Part shown: one piece after another, positions 47,730 to 58,729 of the stretch
Numbering within the stretch: the stretch's first letter is position 1
How the letters are laid out: each line of letters opens with the position of its first letter
NCBI GenBank assembly: GCA_031002005.1
Contig: JARYHS010009186.1
Span: 102,891,992 to 102,955,991, forward strand
Direction of reading: 5' to 3'
Source of the DNA: Vandiemenella viatica
Lineage: Eukaryota > Arthropoda > Insecta > Orthoptera > Morabidae
DNA: 64,000 nucleotides
The notes under the pieces: generated by a model
What the model saw: the letters and a program-made list of their open reading frames with translations, nothing else
What the model was told of the DNA's origin: nothing
Databases searched by the model: none
Translations under genes and position numbers: made by a program

Positions 47730-50109
47730 TGTAAGCACCTTAGAATTTGGGTAAATTCCAGTTTTCTTGGTTATAGAGCATAAGGGAGGGAGTAAGCTTT
47801 CCAGTAAACATAAATTTTTTCAGTTTGTAATTACAGGTTATGAGAGACACGTTTCATGCAGAAGCCGATACTGCAACCTAACTAAGAACATACACCAATT
47901 TAAAAACAATAAAGTCACTCAGCATATAATACAAGCCTTAAATAAACAATTTATAATAGTAAATAACCTTTAGACTAACCTGTGCCAGTGTTATCCATAG
48001 TTATCCAATTTGTAAACAGTTTTTGGTTACATGATAATTTCACTAATTCTCAACACTTTTCGGTGCAGTAAAGTAATTTTATAATAATAGTAACCCAAAA
48101 GGAACTTAAATTCACTAAAATTCAGTAGTTTCAGGCAGTGTAAATAAAGTAAACGAAATTTTTTTAACACTTCGTTAGACACACTTACATTTTCGCCACA
48201 AAATAACACGTTTTCGATAATTTTCTGAGCTAAAAAGTAAATTTTCTGTAAGAATAAAGAATCTAGTATAACATATTAAAGTTTTAAAACATTCCATGCA
48301 GTAGATCAGATATTAAATCAATTTTCAAGTAATGATGTCGTAAATAAAAACGTGGTAGTTTCCGAAATTAATTGTGAATAATCAAGACCATTTCTGTAAA
48401 CAAAACCACTTTTAAAACACGTAACTAAATAAAAGAAAAATTCAGCTAATAACACTTTTTCGATATAAACAGCACTTTAATAATTATTAACCAGAAACCA
48501 AGTTTTTATAACATGTCTTCCAGTCGGTATAAACCTCGATTTTTGTAAGATAAATATCTTTGATAATACACCACCAATAATAACAAAAGTTACATTTTTG
48601 AAATCAGGAGCAATCACAGAACACAGTGACATAAGTTTAAACACGATAATGTGTAATCCAACAGGAATTCCTAAAATTGCACAAATCAAGCAATAGCCCG
48701 AGGATTTACTAACCGTTTTTAGGAAATCAGTTACCATTACACCCGCACTCTTTAATTATTTACAAGAAAACGTGTTAATTTAGAATTATGGTCATTATAC
48801 TGTCAGATTCTTCATGGTTTAATTAATGTGATAATTAAGTAGTCCACAATGTATTCCAGTTTATACTTGCGTTTGACAACACGTCAACGATACTGCTTAC
48901 ATGCATTCATTCAATCCAGAGATTGCATACAATACTACTAATGCATCCTTGGCAGTCACAAAGCGAATCTGTATAAACTACTACTACTGTCCTTCCGCTG
49001 ATTTCTTTATATAGGCTCTATCGAAATTTCTAGAACTCTTCAGAAACTTATGCCAGATATTTCTCAAACATTAACAATTACTTAAACAATTGAAACATAT
49101 TAAAAACAATCATAATTAATACTTAATCATTTACAATCATTACTAAATGATCGGAAATGGAAATTAAAGGTACTTAAACACAAAATTATTCACAGAAATC
49201 ATTTTATTAACCCTGCAGTGGTCGCGCTCTGAAAAGTCCCATTTGAAATGGCTTGAGTGGACTACATATGTAATCCACGCGACCACTGCAGGGTTAAAGT
49301 GTAGCAAATTGTCCTTTAGACATCGTAACTTGCATTAATGCTTGCAATTACCAACATTTAAGCAATTCTCTTGCACAATTCTGTTCTCAAACATATTAAA
49401 TGGCCTTTAAATAATTCCTTTTCATAAAATAAATTCTATATACACTGATTTACAGGAAATTGTGAAACAAACAGACCAGATCATATTCAACCAAACTAGC
49501 TTACTACAAATACTTCATAAAATACAATTCTATTTAAACTTCAGGTATGAGGGCTGTTACACTACTTTTAATAAATCTTAAGGGCCCGGCTACACACTGT
49601 TAAACTTTGAACACTAACTATAATTAAATTTTTCAGACTATTTTTGCCAAGCGAGAGATCACAGTAAGCATACAGCGGAGAGTATAAATTGGGGTGCTTA
49701 AGCCGTCTGGGCCCCCTTTTGTCTCACGTCGTGGAGTTAATCATGCGCTAGTGTGTTGTAAGAAGTCAGTTAGGAGGCGCTGGTGTCGGTCAGCGAAGGT
49801 GTCTTCCGGTTGACCTTGAGTAACCTACAACATGTGCGTGACTCATCGCCATGTTAAATTTTTCCGCCAGTGAGTAGTGCAATCATTGACTATGGACTTA
49901 TAACTTTTCTAACGTGGTTTAGTCTGGTAGTTCTTCCTCTTCATGACTTGTGATTTTTGGAGACGTTTAGTTTGATTTTGCCATTTCAACTGTAATTGCT
50001 ATTTTCAAATGTGACTGTGAAATAAATTCAAAATTTTTTGTCAAGCGAACTTTTACATACTTTCGTAGTGAACATCAACCTTTCCCTAGCTTTTGGTTTA
50101 AATAAGCTA
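47730..50109 (+). mobile_element. LTR-like repeat, copy 3
   Basis: It begins TGTAAGCACCTTAGAATTTG as copy 2 does. A TATA-like AGTATAAATT lies at about 49681, AATAAA at about 50022 and TGGCGACCG at 50112, followed by a leader with CAGTCAGAAGTGGAAC near 50256, a sequence type seen downstream of primer-binding sites in Gypsy-like elements. An 83-bp piggyBac-type MITE is inserted at 49211. Beyond about 50300 no gag or pol is present, so it is an LTR with a truncated leader. It shares body blocks with copies 1 and 2 throughout. Confidence 0.6.
49211..49293. mobile_element. 83-bp piggyBac-type MITE
   Basis: Perfect 16-bp inverted termini CCCTGCAGTGGTCGCG are flanked by TTAA on both sides (49207-49210 and 49294-49297), the exact duplication left by piggyBac transposases. 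It is far too short to encode anything and must have been mobilised by a transposase encoded elsewhere. It is nested in LTR-like copy 3. Confidence 0.88.
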
Positions 50110-50482
50110 TGTGGCGACCGATAGGTTTTACAGTTGAATTATCCTTGCTGCTACATGGTCATTCAAATTTATTAATGAAAACTTAGTAAAACTTAAGCAA
50201 ATCAGAAGTTAACTAAACCGATACCTTCACCTCAGTATACTGGTTTTTTCCCTTACAGTCAGAAGTGGAACAATATAATCTATGTGGTGCCTGTTTAGAA
50301 ATTATTATTAAAAATATTGTTTAAAAAATATATTATTTTGATTTGGATCAGTTATAGGGGTTAATAAATGAAGGCAGAAATATAACAATTAAAAATAAAT
50401 AAATTAAATTTTTTAAAAGAAATGTGTATATATTTATAGTGACGAGGAAAAAACAGGAGCTATGTAGCGAATGGATTTACAA

Positions 50483-50660
50483 AAAAAAGGATAGCAAAAT
50501 GAACCACCATTTACCTTAGATGATGATTTTGTGGGGTGAACACAAAAAAAAAAAACACAAGAACTGGATAAAACTATGAATATTTCGGGACTTGGCCCTT
50601 CGTCAACTGGATAACATCACGGAGGCAGGGTGGTGCAGGATATATATATATATATATAGA
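50483..50660 (-). mobile_element. Penelope-like tail next to PLE-C
   Basis: On the minus strand this reads CACCCTGCCTCCGTGATG, the hammerhead-like core (50583-50606), a GTGTTTTTTTTTTTTGTG tract, CATCATCTAAGGTAAATGG and TTTTGCTATCC. It resembles the tail at 43945-44180 and lies in tandem with the different-subfamily tail of PLE-C, joined through a TA tract. Confidence 0.7.
50583..50606 (-). ncRNA. Hammerhead-like core, tail near PLE-C
   Basis: On the minus strand: TTGACGA, A, stem II GGG-CCAAGT-CCC, GAAA. UUGACGA fits the UGANGA consensus apart from the initial C. Confidence 0.42.
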
Positions 50661-51203
50661 TTGTTAGGAAATAAAGGCGCTAAAAGAGTATATATTGAAC
50701 ATTAGGATAGGATAAAAAAAACACCGCTTATCAAAGAAGGGGATTCCTGCGGCGTTGGTACACCAAAAAACACGAACACACAAAGAATAGAATTTTCGAG
50801 CATGGCTCTACCTCAGTAGAAGTGAGATGGCTGCACGCAAGTGGCCGGCAGCCAATTGCATGAGCCACAATGTCCGTGGCTCATGGTGGGGGAAAAACAA
50901 CATGGCAGGAAGTGAGGGTGGGGGTAGAAGAGCACAGGCTGGAAAACGATGATGAATAGCAAGTATAAAGCAAAACTGTACACAAGGACCCGTCGCAGAA
51001 GGGCTGTATACCTCAGTTAATGGTCCCAAAAGCCCACCAAGTAATGGACACATGTGCAAAAAAAAAATTCAGAAATTTTAAGTTAAAATTAAAACTAAAA
51101 ATAAGCAAAATTCGAAGGCACAATCTATGAAGATAGGTTCTGGTGAGCGGTGGTTCTTGAGAGAAGGTGGAAGTGAGGGGGATGGGTGGGAGGAAAATTG
51201 GTG

Positions 51204-51520
51204 CTATCTTAAATTTAGACCTGGAGATTGTCTGGTCCTCAGTAGGAACTGATAGGCTAGTTCCCACCTTCTAAGTTCTGAAATACTGCTTTTATCTGAG
51301 AGGACTCTGATGGCGCGGACTGAGAAGCAGGTGTTAAAATAGTTGGTTCCATGTATAGTGGCATGATGAGATACAAGGTGGTCAGGGTTCTTGGTGTGTA
51401 CTGATTGTCCATTCATTCTGATGGCCAGTGGATTTGTTGCGAGTCCAATGTAGGAGGCTGGGCAATGGTTACAAGTGAGTTTGTATATAAGGTGGGAGGA
51501 TACACAAGTGGTGAATCCTG
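51204..51520 (-). pseudogene. GIY-YIG endonuclease domain, PLE-C (intact frame)
   Basis: A single open frame reads LIYKLTCNHCPASYIGLATN, then PLAIRMNGQSVHTKNPDH, a YFNTCFSVRAIRVLSDKSS block and ELRRWELAYQFLLRTRQSP, with GLNLR before the stop. The YIG motif and the following Arg and His/Gln positions are kept, so this domain may be intact. It belongs to a truncated, frameshifted element, so it is classed as part of a pseudogene. Confidence 0.82.
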
Positions 51521-51728
51521 TGATGGGAAAGCTTTCCCCAGTTAAGGGGTTGGTAAAGGTGGTGGAAGTTGAGTGTATACTGCATAATTTGCAAAGGGAT
51601 CTGTTGCAAGGAAATGAACCAAGCGGCTGTCTTGCATGCTGGGGGCCCCATGTTAATGGACCAAGAGTTGGTTGAGGTTTGAAGGTCTGCTGAAGCAGGT
51701 TCTGGGTGGGTGAGGGAGGTTTCTCATC

Positions 51729-52361
51729 TCAGGGCAGGCTCGAAGGGTCGTAACCTTGTCTCAAGACTCGGTTGATGGATTCCAAGCCTGGGAAGTAACG
51801 GGTGATCAAAACAGGGCTATGGTGGGATTTAGAGGGTTGTGAATTGTTGATAGGTTTAGTGGGTTGTGATGTGGCACATGAAACCTGTTTGTGAACTAAA
51901 TCTGGTGGGTAATTGCGGGAAATCAGGGCTTCAGAGATATTGCTGGCATATTGTTGAAGGGCCTGTTGATTGGAACAAATGTGACTACCCTGAATGCCTA
52001 GGCTATAGGGGAGGGAACATTTGATGCAATGAGGGTGGCAGCTATCATAATGAAGGTACTGTTGTAGGTTGGTGGGTTTGATATGGACAGATTTGTGGAT
52101 ATAGCCTTCGTGAGGGAAAGGTCGACATCCAGGAAAAGTGGCTTGTGTATGGGAGTAAGTCCATGTGAATTTCAGGGAGTTGACAGTGTTAAGTTTATTG
52201 AGGAAACTAAGTAGGTTGTCTTCCCCGTGGGTCCAGATTATGAAAATATCATCAATGAATCTGACCCACAAGAGGGGTTTCAGATGGGCTGCAGCTATGA
52301 ATGATTGTTCTAAGCGGCCTAGGGAGAGATTAGCGTATGAGGGAGCCATACGACTGCTCAT
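51729..52361 (-). pseudogene. Penelope-type RT and linker, PLE-C
   Basis: 210 residues: MAPSYANLSLGRLEQSF, LLWVRFIDDIFIIWTHGE with intact FIDD, SLKFTWTYSHTQATF (the fingers/thumb IKFT block of PLE RTs), then a linker with Cys and His residues (CHPHCIKCSLPYSLG, GSHICSNQQALQ) that probably binds zinc. The N-terminal RT motifs are missing through truncation. The end is followed within 210 bp by the endonuclease in another frame. Confidence 0.86.
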
Positions 52362-52829
52362 GGCAGTGCACTCACTTGGTGATAGATTTTCCCATCAAAA
52401 TATATATATATATCAAAATCACAGCCTCCTCTGAATTCCTCAAAAACGTCCATTGCCCAACTCCTCAACATACCTCAACCTCCCGCTTTAAAATCTACAC
52501 CTCGCTCGCTGCACTCAAGCCCTACTCCCAAACCTAAACTGTCAGTTATGAACCTATCCTCATCACCATTATCTAAATCCCAACTCTCTGTAATCTCCAA
52601 AGGACTCACCTTCTCTCCCACCCCCACATTTGACCATACCAAACTATCTCTATCGTTCTGCCATACACTCCATTGGCGGTATCACTTTGCCACTCATAAC
52701 AGTGAACAGGGTATCAGGACGACCTAGAACCAAGTCTAGAAATAATTCAAACCATCATCCACATTTGACCCTCCACTTCTACCCCAGTACCATCCTCTCC
52801 AATTTTTTGAGGATTTCCTTTCCACCAGT

Positions 52830-54106
52830 TTGGCTTCTCCCACTTTCCTTAAATCTTTAGCAAACACCAGTAATCTTAGCCTAACTGAAACCCTTGCCAG
52901 AAAACAATTCTCCAGCAATTCAGATCTCATCCTTCTAGCTGACAAGGGCTCAACCACTGTAGTCATGAACAGGAATGACTATGTGGCTGAAGCTCTTCAT
53001 CATCTATCAGACACCAACACTTACTGCTACCTATCGGAAGATACAACTCCTGCTGTCAACAAAAAAATACAAGAATATGTACAGTTTAGTGGACCTCTCC
53101 AAGGTCTCACCCCACAATCCATTTTGCTTCTTACTCTCCAAATTCCACGTACACCCACCCTTTATCTCTTGCCCAAAATCCATAAACCTGGCAATCCAGG
53201 CTGCCCTATCGTTCCAGCTTACTTATCGCCAATTGAGTGCATCTCTGCCTTGGTTGACCAGTACCTACAGCCCATAGTTAGTCAGCTCCCTTCTCATATA
53301 AGCATACCCAACACTTTCTCTTCTGGCTTTCTACCATACCTACCCCTCTTCCTTCCAACTCAATACTGGTTTCCATTGATGTCACGTCCTTGTACACAAA
53401 CATTCCACACTGGCATGGCCTTGGGGCCATGGAATATTTTCTCAACCAGCGCCCTCCCAACAGTCTCCCCATGACATCCATCCTTATCAAATTAGCCCAC
53501 CTTATCCTTAATAACAACTTCTTCTCCTTCGAAGGCAACATCTATCACCAAACCTGCGGAAGTGCCATGGGCACTTGCAGGGCCCCCTCTTGTGCTAATC
53601 TGTTCATGGGCCGTCTGGAACAGACATTTCTAGAGGAAGCCCTTCTCAAACCCCTCATTTGGTTTTGTTTCATTGATAACAATTTATGATTTGGACACAT
53701 GGAGAAAATGAACTGCTAAATTTCCTGAACCATCTCAATGACTTTAGCATGCTGAAATTCACTTGGTCCTACTCCCACACCCAGGCCACATTCTTGGATG
53801 TGGATTTGTTCCTATCCAAGGGCTATCTCAACTCTTCCGTTCACATCAAACCAACAGTCTCTCGTGGATTATTCAAACAGTATTTCAGAAGCATTAATAT
53901 CTCACAATTGCCCTCCAGCTTTGTTGAACAAACAGCTTTCGCGTGCAATATTCCAACTGATTCAGCCCATCAATCATCCTAAACCCGCAAAAACAACCAA
54001 CCACAATCCAGTCTTGGACACACAATACAATATTACCCAGGCCTCGAATCCATTAACAGAATCCTCCAGCTGGGCTATGATTTCTTGCAAACCTGCTCTG
54101 AAATGA
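52830..54106 (+). pseudogene. Penelope-type reverse transcriptase and linker, PLE-D
   Basis: Overlapping frames carry FLKSLANTSNLSLTETLAR, DLILLADKGSTTVVMNRND, YLLPKIHKPGNPGCPIVPAY (a conserved RT block not seen in copies A and B), MYTNIPHWHGLGAMEYFL, YHQTCGSAMGTCRAPSCANL and WFCFIDNNL. The catalytic FIDD has become FIDN, so the second metal-binding Asp is lost, and a stop follows directly. The linker frames at 53686-54106 are degraded. Confidence 0.86.
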
Positions 54107-54349
54107 GATCCATTCTTCCTAAAATCTTCCCTGCCCCTCCTAGAACTTGTTTCAGCAGACCTCCTAACCTCAGCAACTTCTAGTCCACAAACACAGTCTT
54201 CCTCATCATAACAGTCAGCCCCAAGGCCTTTCCCCATGTAATAGACCCCACTGCAAGATGCGCGCCATACACCATGCTTCTGCCACTTTCATCAATCCTG
54301 TCACAGGGTAAAGATTCCCTATCATAGGACAGGCCACCTGTGAAACCAC

Positions 54350-54655
54350 CCATGTAATTTACCAGTTAACATACAACCACTGCCTGGCTTCATATATAGG
54401 TTTGACAACAAATCCACTCTCCATAAGAATAAATGGCCACCGACAGACGGTTTTCACACAGAACCCAAACACCCAGTTGCTGCCCATGCCATAAGCCATG
54501 ACTTGAATAATTTCAACTCTTGTTTCACAGTCCGTGCTATCATAGTTCTCCCTAATAGCAGCAGTTTCTCTGGACTCAAAAGGTGGGATCTTGCCTACCA
54601 GTAAAAAACTTGGCACAAGGCAACCACCTGGTCTCAACTTGAGATAATACCCGGT
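54350..54655 (+). pseudogene. GIY-YIG endonuclease remnant, PLE-D
   Basis: The frame reads HVIYQLTYNHCLASYIGL, TTNPLSIRINGHRQTVF and TQNPNTQLLPMP, then stops. Later pieces match the end of the domain (GTRQPPGLNLR) in a different frame. VIY and YIG are both present, as in PLE-C; shifts follow. Confidence 0.75.
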
Positions 54656-55007
54656 TATTATTATTATTGTTATTACTACATATGTTTAACCTTTTTTAAT
54701 CCTCTCTTTCCCACTACCCATATTGAACCACCACTAACCTAAGGTGATGTTAAAAATTATTATTTTATTATTTTTTTAATTTGTATAATATTTTTATAAA
54801 TATATTCCTCATATTCAGTTTTAATAATATTTTACTCTTCCCATTGACCAGAGATTAGTTTGGATATTTATCTACGCTTGGGTATTAGCTTTGAATCACT
54901 GCCCCTCTACTTCTCCGCTGTTTAAATTTACCCCCACCATTTTCCCGACCGGCAGTCTTTCTGTGAGGCAGTCTCCAGCTACACCCACCTCTCATAATGT
55001 TCTCGCG

Positions 55008-55030
55008 TTGACGAAAGGTTTATCCCGAAA
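55008..55030 (+). ncRNA. Hammerhead-like core, PLE-D tail
   Basis: TTGACGA, A, an imperfect AGG-loop-CCC stem, GAAA. The sequence is very close to the core in the PLE-H tail at 15121-15152. Confidence 0.38.
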
Positions 55031-55189
55031 ATTTCTTTATTATTTGTGTTTGTGTCTTTTCTGTGTGTTCTCGTCCCACATCCATCATCTAAAGGTAAGT
55101 GGTGGCTCATTTCCCTATCCTAATTTGATTCCTTTCCGATACTTAGCGTCTTGATTTCATTGTTAATATATATGCAAAGTTAGTAAGTG

Positions 55190-55640
55190 ACAGGTTTAAC
55201 GTAGGTTTAGGTCAGGGGTGTGTCTTGTGTCAAGGATATGTTGGTAGGCTACTTTCATCTGAAGGGGTGGTGGTGTTTGGAAATACTCTAACAGCTCTAA
55301 CTGTGAAACAGGTGTTGAGGTTGTTCGAATCATATGAGTTGCCATGAATTGCCACTGGATGGTCAGGGTTGGAAGTATAAACTTTTTGTCTGTGGCCATT
55401 CATCCTGTAGGATAGTTGTTGAGTGGTGAGGCCTATGTTGGAAGCATTGCAATGGAGACAGGTGAGTTGGTAAATAAGATGAGTAGTAGAACACGTAGCA
55501 TGTCCAATTATGGGAAAGGATTCTGCTGTGACAGGATTAGAGTAAGTGTTGGTAGCAGGGTTTGGAAGCTACATGTTTTACAGCAGGATCAGTATAATTC
55601 AAGTGGAAATTCTGGATGAAGAGCACGTGATAGTAAAGGA
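55190..55640 (-). pseudogene. Penelope-like GIY-YIG fragment (PLE-E)
   Basis: The minus-strand frame reads LIYQLTCLHCNASNIGLTTQ, QLSYRMNGHRQKVYTSNP and NLNTCFTVRAVRVFPNTTTP, ending PDLNLR. It is another copy of the PLE endonuclease, in which YIG has become NIG. The copy is 5'-truncated, and its tail is not present next to PLE-D's tail. Several residues differ from copies A to D, indicating another lineage. Confidence 0.78.
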
Positions 55641-56640
55641 TGATCATGACTGGCTAAAAGACCAAAAGTGATGGTTGGCCATATTATTCTGGAGTTTGTC
55701 TGAGTAGGAAGCACTTAGAAAGTGTGTTAGAGGTAGCTGCCATGTGGTCACCGGACACAATCCGTATCTGCGCTTATCTAGTATGAGAGTGACAACTCGC
55801 AGTCGAGAATACTTGCAAATGATGAACTGTGTTTTGAGAGTGACTCAGTGAGTCAATGAAATGCTGTTCTTGATTTACCCACGAACTGAATTTCAAATTG
55901 CCATCCATTATTGGCATTGTTGTGACCTTAGCATGTGTCTAGTACCGGCCTTGTGACTTTGAACTGTGAATAAACATCCAGGTAACTTTATGGTGCATGT
56001 CCTCTTAGTCATTTCTAAACACCAAATCCCATTTCTAAGATAATTAATCAAGTGTGTGAACGATATTTGCCTGAAATCTGGGAATGGCAACCAGTTGATT
56101 ATTTCATGAACTTGTATCTTATTATTTCTGACTCACTTATCTGGTACCGCTTAACTTGAGACTGTGCATGGTCAAAAGCTTGTATCTGTGCATGGAGCGA
56201 AATATAAAAGCTGTTCAGTAGTGTAACATTTATTCATGGATGAGATAAAGGTACTGATAGTAACCATTTATCCAAGCAGTGGCAAATTGTTGTTGTGTTC
56301 GGAGGAAGACCTACAGTTAGCAAGTTCCGAACTGTAACAATAATTCCTACACAACCTCGAAGATCATCAATGTGAAGGCCATTAAAAACTGTAATAACAG
56401 GAAAAATCGCTTAATAGAAGTATGATGTATTATTAGATGAATGTTGGATTGCGCAATTGTTGAGACTGCAAATATTTCAAATTAATCATTTTTCACCAAG
56501 AATTGCATATTAAAAAATGTAGTGCAAGGTTTTTGCTGCCCTTGATAACAAATTAGAAGTATGGAAATCCCTTAACAACTTCAAGCGTTTTAATAAGGAT
56601 AAAACTCATCTTCTTTCATCATTTTGTTACTGGGTCATAC
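55641..56640. other. Intron sequence, nothing recognised
   Basis: No repeat or gene was identified between the PLE-E fragment and the piggyBac element. Confidence 0.4.
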
Positions 56641-56982
56641 TTAACCCTTTGACTGCTGTTGACATGTATACACGTCATGCTGCCTACTGGCCCCGAGTGC
56701 TAATGACGAGTTTAGTCACAGCCGCCGGTTTTCCCCCGAGTGCTGTTGACGAGTTAAGCCGCATCTGCCTGCCGCTACCTGAGTGCTGATGACGAATATA
56801 GACGTGCCGCTACCTGAGTCGTACAGCGGACTTCACGACCCATTTCTCACTAGCCTTTTGCAGTTCTGGTCGCTAGCTTATCGTCCAAATGTTGTCTGTA
56901 GGGAGCCTAGGCGTTGCTCTACAGTTCACTATTCAACAGAAATTACATCAGTCTTCTTTGTGTCCTGTATTTTATGAAGAAA

Positions 56983-57525
56983 ATGGAAAGACATCATGAG
57001 TGCATTGAGGAAGAAATCTTGGAGATTCTTACGAGGAGTGACACTGAGGATGAACTACTTGATTTTGATGGAAGTGATAGCTTTTCTACAGAATTGGAAG
57101 GCTGTAGTCATAAACCATATTCGTCAGCAGGGGTGACAGTTCAGTCTCATGTTTCAACAAGAGATGTTAGTTGTTCTGAATATGAAGAATCAGAAAGTGA
57201 TAGTGAAACGCTTACGAAGAAATTACGTCATAGTGATAAATCTGACTGGAAAGAAAATGATTTTCGTCCAGTTAGTCACGCATTTGATGATACGCTGTCG
57301 GGACATGTGGGTCAAATAGGGAAAGTGCCTAATATTCTGTCAGTTTTTATGTTATTTTTTTACAGAAGAACTGATGAAATAAATAGCTGATGAAAAGAAT
57401 TAGTTCTGTATAACCACTATGGAGAATATTCCAGAATCAGTGCATTCTTGAATATCAGAGTGGAAAGATACTGAATATGATGAAATTTTTTGTTTCATAG
57501 CTATTTGTCTTCTGATGCATCGCGT
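56983..57525 (+). pseudogene. piggyBac transposase, N-terminal remnant
   Basis: The first frame (MERHHECIEEEILEILTRSD, acidic linker, then SDWKENDFRPVSHAFDDT) ends in a stop near 57388 and is continued in another frame by FTEELMK...IADEKN and later WKDTEYDEIFCFIAICLLM. PiggyBac-domain proteins begin with such an acidic region, then a DE.. block followed by F...ELM..I..ETN and W...T..EI..F..LLLLM. The catalytic DDD core is absent. The open frame extends upstream of the methionine, but the Met at 56983 fits the usual start. Confidence 0.75.
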
Positions 57526-57850
57526 GAAATAAATTGAAAATTAGGTAATATTGGACCAGAGATGTTCTTCTAAATACCGCAATTCTTGTTGAACTTGTGT
57601 CCAGATACCGCTTTTTGTTACTCTGGTGAGGTTTCGTGAGATTTCTCCGAACCCCCCCCCCCCCCTGCCCTATTTCAACTCGCGTAATAATGGACAGACA
57701 CTTCACAGCTTTGAAATGTTGAAAAATCTGTTGAGTACTTATGTGGAACAAATTTCATCAAAGAAACAAAGTTATGTATAGTCGGGTAATTACAAAGTGC
57801 CGCAAACATTCAGTCAACATCGAGATATTTTGGGAATCTACATCTACAAA

Positions 57851-58102
57851 CCGAGCGTGGTGGTGTAACGGATAGCGTTCTGGCCTCGCATTCGGGAGGA
57901 CGGCGGTTCGAATCCCCGTCCGGGCATCCAGATTTGGGTTTTCCATGGTTTCCCCAAATCACTCCAGGTGAATGCCGGGATGCTTCCTTCAAAAGGCCAT
58001 GGCCGAATTCCTTCATATTCCTTGCCCCCATCCTTTCCCGTCTCTAAAGACCACGTTGTTAAAAAGGGACGTTAAACTGTTAAAAAAAAAAAAAAAAAAA
58101 AA
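57851..58102 (+). mobile_element. tRNA-derived SINE with 12-bp target duplication
   Basis: The head is tRNA-like, with an A box (TGGTGTAACGG, 57861-57871) and a B box (GGTTCGAATCC, 57905-57915), the internal RNA polymerase III promoter. The body includes CATCCAGATTTGGG, CCAAATCACTCCAGG, a GCCGGGATGCTTCC segment and GTTAAAAAGGGACG, and the tail is a 22-base A run. A perfect 12-bp direct repeat TACATCTACAAA (57839-57850 and 58103-58114) flanks it. Such SINEs are mobilised by non-LTR element enzymes. The intact boxes and clean A tail make it the youngest-looking retroposon here. Confidence 0.93.
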
Positions 58103-58729
58103 TACATCTACAAAGATATTCCTCAAGCCAAATTTCGGTGTGTGGGGGAGGATGCTTGTGCAATTATCATTTTCAGGTGTCTTTTTATATTTGTGAATAG
58201 CACAAGGAAAAATCGGATGCCTTTAACTTTCTGTATAAGTTCGAATATCTCTAATTTAACAGTCGTGGTCTGAACGCCGTATGTAAGTGTGGAAGTAAAA
58301 TATTTCTAGCATATTCTTCGAATCTACGCTCTTTACAATTCAACAAAAACACTCTGATACACTAAGGAACATATAGAAAATTGCAGTTGTTATAAACGGG
58401 TATGCAGGAAAGAACAGTAAACTATTAAGGTAAATTTAAGAATCACGATGCTTTCGACTTAAGCTGTGAAAATCTAGTAAAAACTACAAGCAAAATATAA
58501 TTATTAGTGACGAATAATAGGGTTACTGATTGTGCAGTAATTTATTTGCAGAGAAACTGTAGTGCGAGTAATTATTGTGTATCAGCCATGAGAGGTTACG
58601 CCAGGAATATTTAGCACTGGGCGGGTGGGACAGCGCGGGCCGCTCCGTCCCCAGGAATAATCACTTAGCACAGGTAGCCGGCCTCAGCGCGGCAGGTAGA
58701 TGATCCGCTGTCAGCAGTGAAAGGGTTAA

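Larger units (their letters stand above)
50661..52404 (-). mobile_element. Penelope-like element, copy C
   Basis: The copy is 5'-truncated within the RT just after its GKIYHQ-like motif and meets copy D head-to-head across a TA microsatellite (about 52395-52415). It runs minus: RT palm, linker, GIY-YIG, spacer and tail. The tail matches PLE-F at 11226-11395 and has a core at 50794-50816 in which the last A of CUGANGA is replaced. This is the best-preserved C-terminal half of the four PLE copies. Confidence 0.9.
52407..55170 (+). mobile_element. Penelope-like element, copy D
   Basis: A plus-strand copy starting at the TA junction with copy C. It holds N-terminal remnants (52417-52830), RT (52830-53690), linker (53690-54110), endonuclease (54350-54660), a 200-bp AT-rich spacer and a tail (54890-55170). 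It is the longest contiguous PLE in the window. The tail has a core at 55008-55030 and a GGTAAGTGGTGG at 55094. Stops and shifts occur in every coding part. Confidence 0.9.
56645..58725 (+). mobile_element. piggyBac-like transposon, internally deleted
   Basis: Terminal inverted repeats CCCTTTGACTGCTG (left) and CCCTTTCACTGCTG (right, minus strand) are flanked by TTAA on both sides (56641-56644 and 58726-58729). The left subterminal region holds three copies of a CGAGTGCTGATGACGAG-like unit (about 56694-56795). Only the N-terminal part of a transposase remains, and a SINE is inserted at 57851. At 2.08 kb including the SINE it is shorter than an intact piggyBac, consistent with loss of the catalytic core. 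Confidence 0.9.

Noticed and set aside
57856..57930. tRNA gene suggested by intact A and B boxes
   Set aside because: The sequence continues into a SINE body with an A tail and is flanked by a 12-bp target duplication, so it is a tRNA-derived SINE and not a tRNA gene.
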